From Cliona cf. orientalis (lineage: Eukaryota > Porifera > Demospongiae > Clionaida > Clionaidae), in assembly GCA_963930775.1 (NCBI GenBank), contig OZ005693.1:5766001-5830000 (forward strand): 64,000 bases of DNA, read 5' to 3'. A program made the position numbers and the translations under genes. Below are positions 33,068 to 46,000 of the stretch, piece after piece; the first letter of the stretch is position 1; each line of letters opens with the position of its first letter. Under the pieces are notes generated by a model. The model was not told the DNA's origin and searched no databases. It saw only the letters and a program-made list of their open reading frames with translations.

Positions 33068-33567
33068 CCAGTTTCCTGTAGGGCACCTACACTGGCAAGA
33101 GAGAAAATAGTTACATTGCTGTAGCAAGATTCGCTGTAGGTAGATACTGTTTAAAAAGTAGTCCATTTTGACTAAGACTTGAACCTTTTTAGCATTACAA
33201 TTATCGAGCCCCGAATACACGAGAGACAGGAAGCAGTTTTATTATACAAAACTGACGTAGAGCTTTGACATTAATTTTGGTCACTAACATGAGTATAGGT
33301 GTACAGTGCATAACCCATAAGATTAACCAATACGTACATGTATACCAGCACTGGCACAAAAAGATATGAAAAATAACTCTACTTACAAAAGAAACAAAGG
33401 AGCATTACGAAAACATTATAGATACACGATAATATAAATCAATGATATCAAATCAATACATTAACCGACTGTTCATAATAATTTTAAGGCCTTACCTGGC
33501 CTTGACAATAGTATTATGCTTAATAGCTAGGGATTATGTAATAGTTATATCACGGGCGCGAGGGATC

Positions 33568-33980
33568 TATGTATGGTGGCCAAGAGGGTCACTCCGACTC
33601 CACATGATACACCCCGGACTGTGAAACCGGCATTCTTTAAGTCCAGACTCCGGATCCCAAGTGTAGTAGCCTTGTACATTGCATCGATATGTGCATGGCA
33701 GCAGGGTGCTGTGTAGCCATCATTCGCTACGTTCATGCGAACATCTATGGTGCTAACGACAGTTAGAATAGTGTTCAAGAAGGTCATGTAAAGCATAAGT
33801 GAGCAGTTCTTTCAGCCAAAAAAATTAATAAAACTTGGAATAATCGTCTATGATATGCACTATAATGAGCATACAAGTGTGCATATCGGGGCCATAGATC
33901 CCGGGATCCAGAGTCCAGTGTTGTTGAATGGTGTATATGTATCACACGGAGTCGGAGTGACCCTCTCGGCCACCATAAAA
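33568..33980. mobile_element. ~410-bp inverted-repeat element
   Basis: ATGGTGGCCAAGAGGGTCAC..CCGACTCC at the left end pairs with its complement at 33933-33978. The neighbouring ATAGTTATATCACGGGCGCG (33541-) matches the hairpin element at 46700-46860. Confidence 0.6.
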
Positions 33981-34050
33981 AAATAAATGATAGGAGAGTA
34001 TTATTATTCATATATACTTCACCATGTTAACCAGTCCTAGTCTGTATCAG

Positions 34051-37000
34051 TCACTGTGCTTGAGCCAGCCAAATCTTCACACTCTCGCTGTCCCTCTCCA
34101 GCCAGCTAGCATTGAGCCTAATGGCCTCACAGTTCTGCTTCACTAACATGTTAGCCGCATCCCAGGGATTTGCTATAAAGAACTGCTCTATCTCTGAAGC
34201 TTTCTCCTTTGATGCAAAACCAGAAGTGGTAGCCTGGATGTGGAGAGTGTATGTGTGTACATGTGACTCAGTGTGAGTGTACGAGTGTGCAGTTCTGTAT
34301 ACTAGATACTGGTTGTTAACTTGAAGGTATACATTCGCTAAAAAGGGTGTGCAGAGGAAAACACTTAATTAGGCAAGCACTTAATTAAAAGGATACAGAG
34401 AGGAAACGTAACAAGTAAGCCTAGGCTATCTTGAAGGAGCGAAGTCCCAAACGATGCACAAGAAAAATGTGGCTCCATGTGCACATAAACACCCAAACAT
34501 CCTTATCATGATAACAACTCTGAAAGAATTTCCCTACTAAATATTAAAACTAGAGCACTAAAGTGCAGAACGCTCGGTGCAAATGCAGCGTTTAACAGTA
34601 AATGTTGATGGTATAGATATGGTGCTATAAAAATCAGGATAATTTGGTGGTAAATGTACTATAGTAGACGATATTTTGGCTATTTTTGTAGTGCTACAAT
34701 AATTGTGCTGATGCAGTATGCGGCTCTGAAATACTAACCAACTGACACAATGATTAGAACAGCAATACTGGCCAGGCTGCTAGACTCGTGTAGACTGCAC
34801 TAGATAGCTACTGCCATAAATTATATAAAGATACACGTACAACCAAGCTTGGCCTCATGCACTATAAAAAGCTATGACAGGATGGTGACTATATGTATGC
34901 AACTCACCGTGTCAAGTCTAAGATGAGACCATAAGCTACAGCTATGATCGGATGAACGGTGAGCATTTATTAGACACTGCAGGAGCACTGCCACGTGGCA
35001 AATAGGGATTGCGCAATTGAGTTTGCTCCATAGCATGGCCTATGAACTGTATACTGTAGCCATATATAGTTTACGGTACTGGGAATGAAAAATGGCTGAC
35101 TTTGCTATGCTAAAAACGAAGAATAAGCTATAACTCGTGAGAGAAAGCTTTTTAGCGAAATCCCTTAGTTGAAAACCTTTGGAGTTTGGCGAAAAATTGG
35201 CTGGTACGTTCATTTTGTTGTATAAATGTCTTACACAGGCAGTAGACTGGTAACAAACAAACAAACAAACAGACTACCGTAACCCTCGTGCGCATGCGCG
35301 CCGAGCGTTAATAAATAAGGCACTCACTTCAATGATTTTTAGCAGATTATTTTGGCCTGGATATCGCTGAGTGAGCACATTCCAGTTGTCCTTCATGAAC
35401 TTCCACACAACCTCCCTAGCCCGAGGACCAGCATGAACAGCAGAAGAGAACACAATCTGGGTATCATTGGACCGCACTTTCTCCTAAGGGGAGCAAAAGA
35501 TTTGCATTAAGATAGGACAGCAAAAACACAGGAGAGTCAATTGTTTGGCTTTCCATTCTGTGTATTACTGAATGCACTCATAATAGAATCATGAACACTG
35601 AATGTGCAAGAACAACTGTACTGCAGTGTTCTTGTCCATTAAAGTTCATGGGTCAATTAGTCATAATTATTGGTACTCACTGAAAGGGAGAAGTCTAGGG
35701 AGGAGTGGGTGAGTTCATCTGTCCTCCCATAACCCAGGCTGTGGTAGATCCTCACTCTCTCCTCGCTAGAGTCAGTCATATCATGGAGCTGAATGACATG
35801 TACATGTATGTATCCATAACACCAATCCTCATTTAGAATAATATTATTATTATTTACGTTAAAACATCAAGTGATGTACTACATTACCTTCACTAGTTGA
35901 TCGTAGATGGACTCATCTCCATTAGCAAGACAAGTTGAGAAGACAGCAACTTTGATGTCCACTGGCAATAGCCGTTTACCGGCACAGTGGTCAGAGAACC
36001 TCCCTTTGGCCTCTGCGATGGTGTCAGTATCACCATAGCGACCAAGCTCACCAATCACAATGCTCCTCAGCATAGCATCAGGTAGGCCTGCAGTAAGTGG
36101 GCCACTAATTTCAACAACAGTCACATTCTGTATAGTTTCTGGCTACACTCAGCTAATGTTTACTCCAAATGTTCCATGGATCACATAATTATGGCATATT
36201 TCAAGGACTTTAAAACCACCAAGTCATGTAACCACTATAGATGCCCACTCCCTGCTGAGCTGCTGAGCTTTATTTGGCAGACTACTTAATAATAATAATT
36301 CTAGCCAGTAGCGATGTGGTTAATTGCTAAGATAAACAGTATTGTGTGATACAGTCCCTCCTTGTAAGGCCTGTACTCATATTATGTTTACAGTTCCTGA
36401 AGGCAAAGGAAACAGTTCTTACAGACCAGTAACAGGCTTATTGCATAGTTGCCAACTGTCCCAAAATTTGGCCCTATGTCCCAGTTGTGTCCCAGATTGT
36501 CTGATTTAGTTCAATTGCATAATGGGGGGTATTGCACAATCATAAACCCCAGTTTCGGTCCATATAGCTAGTAGGCGTGGTAGTCGGAATTGCGCAGAAT
36601 AGTGGGTATGGTAAAGTGAAGTATGCATTCTTTATAATTTTATCTTGTCTCTTCTCATAAACTCAATTGGCAACTATGTTGTTGAAAACAACAGGCTTGA
36701 AAAAGATAACAATTAATCCCTCACTCTGTATGTATGCAGTGCAGAAATTCTCATCCCTCGCTCCTCAGGCTTTGCCTTCTGTATTGCATACACACTTCAG
36801 AATCCAGAGTTGGTTAATACAATGTAGTCCACTTAAATCGAATCTCAAAATTATTTGAATTAAACAAAAATTTGAATTACAGGGATCCATATAAACCACT
36901 GTATCAAGACCCTGCAATGCTTATTAGTGGAGCATTCAGCCACGTATGAAGCTTTAGAATTGTTCTGAGAGTGATTTAGGTAACAAATACTTACAGTTTC

Positions 37001-40000
37001 ATATCTTAAGGAGGATTATAGTGATCTCCATGTGATCTACTTTCTGTATTTATATAAATATTTGTACTTTTATATGCAAAATTAAAGCTGGCTGTAATTT
37101 TTCTAATTAAGTGAAAAGACCAGTTCAAATTTATCTATGTAGGGAATCTGAAGAATTTGAATTAGACGAAAATTCGTCTTAAGTGGATTTGAATTAAGTG
37201 GACTACACTGTAACTATTACAAGTATAAAAACAATTGAATAAAATTGAAGAATGGAGTAGGGATGGCAGGATCAAAAAGTACACAAACAAGAGATAATTG
37301 CATCTACTATACATCCCTACGCTTACTTTTCTCGACTATTGTGCACGTATTAATCATGGTTGATGTGTTTGTTGAGTGCAGTATGTGGGAGACATTCGTG
37401 CAGGTTGTTCCCTAGTTGTCACGATGGTTCAGGTTTATCAGTTTTGATTCAATCGCATTATTACTGGTCATTTTTGCACCCCTCAAAAAGCAAGCGTAGG
37501 GATGTATAGTAGATGTAATTATCTCTTGTTTGTGTACTTTTTGATCCTGCCATCCCTACTTCATTCTTCAATTTTATTCAATTGTTTTTATACTTGTTTC
37601 TGTTCTTTTTTATTGCACTTAGTGAAATTTACAGCGGCTCGATAAGCCCTTGATATGATGTCATCTTACATGGTTTGCTCACAATTTCTGATTAAGTGGA
37701 AGATGGGAGGTGCACAAAATTCTTTGCCACGCCCCTCATTAACTTGCGTTCATAATAATTATTATGACGATGAACAGGATAACCAAGAAGGCTCAGTGCT
37801 TTAGGCGGCCCAAGTAGTGATGAGACTTACGCTTAGGGAGAAAACCAAGTTATAAGTTCTACTTTCGGCAGCAGCTAGCTACCCGGCATAATTTTATGAT
37901 CTGTACGTTATTAAAATACCGCTCAGGGCTCGAGCCTTGCGCTTTCATGGCTTTCGTATCGCGATGGTATGATATCTATGATCGATCCAGTATAGCACTA
38001 GCGCTGCAAGCGCTAGCGAGTAGCTCGCCTATGCCTAGCGCCTTACCGCTCCTCGAGCCTTGAACCTTCATATCCATGATCTGCAGCTGTCCAGCGCGCC
38101 GTTGTACGCGCCAGCGATGTACGAGCATAGGAATATATAATCTATGGTACGAGCTAGTATAAATAGCTACGTAGCTCGCCTAGGCGCCTAGGGCCAGAGG
38201 AGGTAGGACAGGCTTGACCCAAAGACCTAAAAATCGCTCTACAGTGCTAACTAAGAGGGGCTCCCCCACTAAATCAATAGCGCTGAGTTCAAAAATCGCA
38301 ACGATATCCTCTAAAAACCTTCACGAAAGCCTCTACTAGCGATTTAATTTGTGAACTATTAGCCAAAGGTCAAGCCTGTCCTACCTCCTCTGGCCTAGGG
38401 CTGGCCATGCGCTGTCACATGACTTCACCATGGCAACATATTCCGAGCATGCGCATTATATCACAAAAATGGCGTATCAGACACACCCATTCGATAATGC
38501 GCCGTACACGCCCACTAATACGTCCTGTTGAGATAACGACAAACTAGCATGCCACTGCACTGCGCGCTACAAAATAGAGTGGATTTATACTCAAAGTAAG
38601 ATGAGCGGTGGAGGCAGTCTTGAACTAGCCCAAGAAACTAGAAAGAAAGAAAGAAGAAAGAAAGAATGAGAAATGGCGTATTTTTTGAACATCTGGTTCT
38701 GACGTGTACAAATGTTTTGATGAATGATCTTGGTCTTGTTAGATGCACAATTTGCTGGAGATTCTGATTTTCACACTTAGAAATTTCACAAAATTACCGA
38801 TTTTGAGATATTTGGGTATTTGTAATGTTTTACATATATGGCATATCTGGGCCATCCCTACTTATAGAGTCTATCGACTCTATGATACATGGATAACCGG
38901 TTACATAATACCGTAAACTCTGGTTATTAAGCGCACCTCGCTATTAAGCGCACATTATTTATTAAGCGCATGCCCTCTTCTTATCATAAGCTATTGTTTA
39001 TTAAGCGCATGCGCTTAATAGGCGTGGCGTTCTATGAACCTGACCTTGACCGGCTGGAAAGTATTTGGAGTCAGGTATCTTTGGAGAAATGATGGCCACG
39101 AATAACGTTATCATGCAAGAAGATAGACAAATCGCCAGCACTCGTCATCTTGAGCGGCAACTGTAAACGCTAAAGTGCTCGATCGATCGAGTGCTAGCGG
39201 GCCCGGGCCTCGCATCCATCACGTGCCCAAACGTTTGTGGGCGTGGTTATGTGCCATATAAGCGCATATCCTTTATTAAGCGCATACTGTCATACCGTTT
39301 ACCGCTATAAGCGCATGCGCTTATTAACCAGAGTCTACGGTATTACAAGTATAAAAAACAATTGAATAAAATTGAAGAATGAAGTAGGGATGGCAGGATC
39401 AAAAAGTACACAAACAAGAGATAATCGTATCTACTATACATCCCTACGCTTGCTTTTCTCAACTATTATGCACCTATTAATGTTGACGCGTTTGTTGAGT
39501 GCTGTATGTCGAGATAACGCCAAATTAGCGTGCCACTGCACTGCGCGCTACAAAATAGAATGGATTTATATGAGAAGTAAGGTGAGAGGTCCAGACAGTC
39601 TTGAGTTAGCCCTGGAAATGAGAAAGAAGAAAGAAAGAATGAGAAATGGTCATTTTTTTGAACATCTGGTTCTGGCATGTACAATTGATTTGATGAATGA
39701 TCTTGGTCTTGTTAGATAGATAATTTGCTGGAGATTCTGATTTTCACACTTAGAAATTTCACAAAACTACTTATTTTGAGATATTTGGGTATTTGTAATG
39801 TATTACATATATGGCATATCCAGGCCATCCCTACTTATAGAGTCTACCGACTCTATGATAGCTGCTCTTACTATCAGTGTCCTTAGGGTCCCAGCCAAGC
39901 CTTGCTGCAGTTGGAGTGAAGAGCTTGACAGCATACTTCCTGAACTGCTGATAGTAGTCGGTGGAGGAGAGTAGCCTGCCCAATGTTGTCAGGTTGTGGA

Positions 40001-43000
40001 TAAGACTCTCCCAAACAGTGTACGAGGTCTCATTGGCATAGGAGGCTAACAGCCTCAGCACATCAGTAGTGCTAATTACTCCAGCACGGGCCTGAAACAG
40101 GGAAAAATAATTATGAGTATCAGCTATACTGGACTCAGTCTCTAACCATACTAAATAAATGTGTTTATGCGAATAAAACGCAAGATCTAATTAGCATAAG
40201 AAAATTCGCGTTCTAGGACTTTCATAATGTATCTTAATGGGGCGTGTGATGATCTCCACCAGAAAATCGCGCAAACTGTAACTATTATTTAGCTTGCGTT
40301 CCATTACAATACCTTAAGGACAGGTTTAATTACGAGTACTTAATTTTGCAGTTTGGCTACCCCTCATATTTTGCTGGTACTAATAATTGCGGAATTGCAA
40401 AATATCAACCACACCCACTAATTATACCAAAAGTATTAATGTTCTTCAGGAATACTATTATTGTATAACCAGCAATTACAATGAGTATAAGATAATATCT
40501 CACTACAAAGATTGAAGAGAAGACTGTGGAGAATACGGACTCGAACTCTGATCTTGACATAGACCATGCGTAGTTGTTTCTAATTAATCGAAAATTCGAA
40601 ACTACATTTATGAAAATTATATATTCGTGGGTATTAAATTTTGTGATTTTGACCTAAATCACAAAATTCGCAATTAATAGTACCCATTATTAAACCTATC
40701 CCTAAGGTAAACATGGTATTTAGACATGGAGGATGGGTTATAAATAGTGGTAGCATCACAATTTAGCTAATCAAGGGTGTAGACAGGTGGGAGCTTGGGG
40801 GGGGGGGGGGGGGGGGGCTTTAGCCCCCCACCACTTTTTGAGCAATATACTATATATGGGATTGGATGAAATTCTAGTTGTATTCACTGTAATCATAGTT
40901 GGATAGCCAAAAATGTACAATAAATTTGAGATATAATTACTGGAAATAGCTGATTTTAATGCATTTCTAAGGCTCTGGACACAATAGGATCAAAATTTTT
41001 CGCGCGCTTCACGTGCAGTTGTCACAAAGCCTCCCCACTTTGAAAATTGTGTCTACGCCCTTGCTAATGACGTGTGTTAATGACTTTAGATAATTGTTGC
41101 TTTCTTCATCAAATCATTCTACACGATTTGATTACTTCTTGTCTGCATGGTATGTCCCCTGGTATTAATTCTGCCCAAATTTTCATAATTATTAACCCTT
41201 GCCACAAAGCGTAGGCGGAGGGTTACTGAAAATCATTTGGCAATTTTTGTCCATCCGTCCGTCCGTCCATCCTGTGGTAAGGGTTGTCTGAGAGAAAGTA
41301 CGCATTTGAGGTACATGTATACCAGGTATCAAATCAAGGAAGAGTGGTCACGTTAAGTCCTGCCCAGTGGTGTAGTAGTGTGCACAGCTGTTGCCAGTCT
41401 GATTGCCACACTGTGCCTTGCTGGTCAGTCCTCAATGCAGTGACAGTGTAAACAGGCAGTGGTGCATAGCTAATTCAGTTTAAGTATATCATGGAGGCTT
41501 TGCATTTATATATATAGTGACATAGCCAGGTGCATTCGCCAACTCCTAGATCACTCACTGACTCTAGTACCAGAATCCTGTTCAGGTGCAGGGTATGTAG
41601 CTAGTTCAATACTCCTCAGCAGGCATACACATGAGACATGTTATAGATCTACAAGTGCATGAGTCATGCATGCATGTAGCGGTGAGGGTTCTGCACTCCT
41701 ATGCATTCATTATGTCATAACTTGTATCACAATTTTTTCATCAGGGAAATCTCTTAATGCCATAAAATGGATTTTGAAATTGTAAATTCAAGCCCAAATG
41801 ATTAACCATGATATAAACGAATGCCCTACTGGAGGAAGGCATCTAGCTATGTCACTATATAAACTAAAGTTAGAGACCTTTTTCCATAGTACCATAGTGT
41901 CCCGGTCAAGCGCCCACTCCCGGGTAAGCACCCATGTAGTGCTTTTCATGGGGTCAATGTAGCAGTTTCTATACAAACGTATGGAAGTTACATGTATATC
42001 CCGGGCAAGCGCCCATGCAGACCAAACTCACAAGTTATGTTTAAGCACCCACGGGCGCTTACCCAGGATACTACGGCAATGGCTTACTAGTGCAAATGCA
42101 TCATTCTGTATGCCCATCCTGTCCTGGGGGGAGAGGGAATCTTGCCTGAGGGCCAACAGCAAACATGAAAACATGTCTGGAGAGTACGACACACGGTAGA
42201 AACCTTGACGACCTGGGTTAACCTGAAGTGTGTGTACATTTATGACATATTTTGCCATAACTACGATACACAATAATTATTACAATTAAAATACACTGTA
42301 ATCAATGCTAGTGAGCACTTGTGATAAATTCCAAGATATAGACATAACTGTCCTCCAATGACAATCATTATGCTACGGGCATACTGAGGCAGAATCATGC
42401 AGAAATACATGTCAATATTGTTTATATCACACACGCTATGTTAATTTTCTTACTAGTATCCAGCCATCTGGACCGACTCCTTCAACAGTGACAGTATCAC
42501 ACTGCTTATTGAGAATGAATTTCTTAGCTGTGGAGCTATTCCCAGTAGCTATGGTCACAGGCACATGCCACAGGAGAGACTCAAATCCTGCAAGAAAAAA
42601 CATAGTCATCATCCTTAGCATCAATGCATTCAACAGGAGCTCTTCAGTATTTAAATGTGCACAAAGTCAGTGTACCATAATAATAATTATGTAGTGTAAA
42701 CTTTTTCAAGGTTGAAAATTTCACAACTTTCTCGGGTCAACTTAAGGCCATATTAATTTACTCCCATAAAATACAAAGTGTAATACAGATACAAGATACA
42801 ATTGGATGCTAGAATAAAAAAATAGATCCGTAAAAGTTTGTAGAATTTGGCAAAACAGTGAAATTTTTATCCCTTAGATTTAGGACTATTACGTACGATT
42901 ATAGTATATGCCACATGCTATGTAAAATGTACCATCAATTTTTCCATCAGCACAGAATTTCTTCTGAGATATTGTCAGTACTCTCTTGTTTCCCTCCTGT

Positions 43001-46000
43001 AGACATCAAAATTAATTTAATAATTAGCAGGATTTCATTTAGGTGGGAGGAGGGGGCAGGGGGGGTACTCACCCTCCCCCCCCCCCCTTGAGAGTAGCCA
43101 CCATCCATATACGCAATACATGTACAAGTAAAAATTTGAATGATGAAAGTGTCCAAAGTGGTAGATTTGCTCATTTAAAGTCTATAAACTTCACGCTACG
43201 CGCAGTAGGAGACACATCCCACATCCTTGCAACATTTGACTTAAAATGGAGGGCAACTAGTGGATATTACTGATAGGCTTTCCCCATCTAAGTACTCAGA
43301 AACCACCAGAAACAGTCTAAACATTAAAAAAATTTCCTGGGGAGCATACCCCCAGACTCCCCCTAATATAATCAAGTTCAGTTGAAATATCACTATTTGC
43401 CCCCCCCCCCCACCCCACCCTTGATGAAAATCCTAAATAAAACCCGATTAACAGTCTTATCAGCTAAAATTCTGAAAGAACTGGTATAAGCATGTCATGG
43501 TATGATTGTTCTATGATACAATGTCATGTACTACCTGCTTGCCCTCTACAGATAGGACAGGGTAGCCCAACTGCTTAGTCCAGCCTGACATCACTTCCCC
43601 AACTGGCTTATTACTGGCTTGACCCAGGTGCGCCCAGAGATCCTCTGTATTAATAATGATTCTTAGTTGATATGCATTAATAATTATAACCATTATTATT
43701 GAATACCTGTTGCTGCATTTTTGTATGAGAACTCTTTCAGGTAATTGCAGAGTCCTTTACGAAAGCTCTGTACAATGTAATATATAGAAATTCCTCATAA
43801 AGTTATTGTCATTGTCATTAAGTCAATTGCTGACCTCAGCACCAATCCAGTCATAGAGCATTCTGATAATGCATGCTCCCTTGCGGTAGGAGATGACATC
43901 AAATATCTCCTCAGCCTCAGCAGGAGTACGCACTGGAACCTAAACAATAAAGCCAGTATCATAGTCAAGCAATAATACAAAATCTCCCCCCTCCCCCAAC
44001 ACACACATAATAATATTATAATACAGGTACATAACATTATTATGTTAACCTTACAATAACAATGAACACTTGACCACATCCCTAGTACAGCTTCCGAACT
44101 TCAGATCGATTGTGGCATAGCGTGCTGCATGATGTGTGCTATATAGAGCTCAGGGCTAGCTATATTTATCAATGAATTAAGAAAATGCGTGATGTTCAGC
44201 CAGCTATATATACTTGTCAGAGAAAGTAGCACTCAGCTTATAATGTTTTCGCTGGATACATGCGTCAGATACTCTACATATTTACAGATTTTCAAGTCTC
44301 AGAAAGGCTCAATGGAGGCCCTAAATTTTCTGGAAATTACCTCATAGATTACACTATAGGTTACACCATAATTATCTCATAACTGCAGAAAAGTAAACTG
44401 CTACTGGGGATGTAATAATACATGTAATATCTATGTCGTAGACCAGAGAGCACATGGATGCATTGAAAAGCTGCCTAGAAACTGGGTGGCCGTATGCACA
44501 AACATGGTGGACATGGAAATACATTCTTATTATCAAGAATGCAACCGGATGCTTAAGACTAAGCTGTTAGGACGTTGCTGATCCTAAGGTATGAGAAGTA
44601 AATGAGCTAATTAATTTTCGATATCCCTGTTTGGATAGCCTAATTATGTATGAAACAATTGGCACACTTCAACCTAATATCCTTTGAGTGTGAATTATCA
44701 ACAACATGCAGCACAAATAATAGTATTATTATGACATAATCGTTGTTTACGAGCTGGATTTAGCAAATGGATATTACCACAGTCATTGACAAGTGAAAGT
44801 CTGCATCAGGGATGAAAGATAAGATGTGCATGTTTGTGGGGCTGTAGTGGTGATGAATCAATTGGTTGGTTACAACCACTTTCTTTCAACTTCCTGGGAC
44901 TACCTGGTGCCAATCCCCTTGGTCATCAGGCACCCCCCAGCCTGGTGCCATGAAACCTGTAGATGTAGTGCATACTATTTACCACAAGGGAAGTACAATC
45001 CAAATTAACTTGAGTATATATGCATCTGGTGTGGGTTTCTGCAGCTATGGTGATGCTGTATGAGGTTCCTCTTTCACCTTTCTTACTGACCAGACAGATG
45101 TTACCCATCAAATTGCATGCATTTCTGAAAGGAGGACTATAAAAGCACTGCCATGGTTTGCACTTTAGTGCAATACTCTTTAGTGAGCAATTATTCACTA
45201 TACAAAATAATGCTGCAATCAAAATATCTACTAACTCTACTTCTGATCACTTGCTTAACAGGGCAAGGACTCTCCCTTCCTGTAAGTTTATCATTGCTTT
45301 GCTCATGTAATTTTATGCCTTTCAATCTCTTGTAGCGACAACTCTTGTCATCAAAATCTATACTGATTTCCCCCGATACCATAAGATACTATGCTTCGGA
45401 ACAGGAGGAATCGGTCATGAAGAGCTTCTACGTATACCACTAACTACAGCAGGGGAGCTATCTCCACAGTCACTGATTCGCATCACTGTTGGCACTAATC
45501 CACCTGCGGCAGACAATGACCCCAAAGTAGGCATCACCGACGGTGTTAACAGCAATCAATTCCTACTCATTGAGGATGCTACTAGCTCCAGCATTGTTGC
45601 CAATCCATGTGATGTTGTCAGCGGATCACAAACTGGAAGGAGTGGAGCAGTTGGTAACCCAGTGGCTGGGGGATATACCTTACTTTCTGATCCAGCTCAC
45701 CAATTTGGAAGTTGCATGACAAATAATGGGTTTGCTACTAATGGAAGATTCAACAGCCAAGTTGATGCCAGCAAAGGGCTGAGTCTGGTGGTTCACAGGG
45801 ATGACGCAACTGAGAAGTACATATTCCACTACTTTCTTGTTGAATTTCTCTAGAAACTGTACAAAACTATTTGTACTGTAGAACTATGAAATAGTTTCAA
45901 TAATGCTTACATGTATGTACGCACAGTCTGCAAAATTTAATTACACAACAAAATCGAAATTTTAGTTTATCACACCATAAGATACACGAATACAAGCTTT

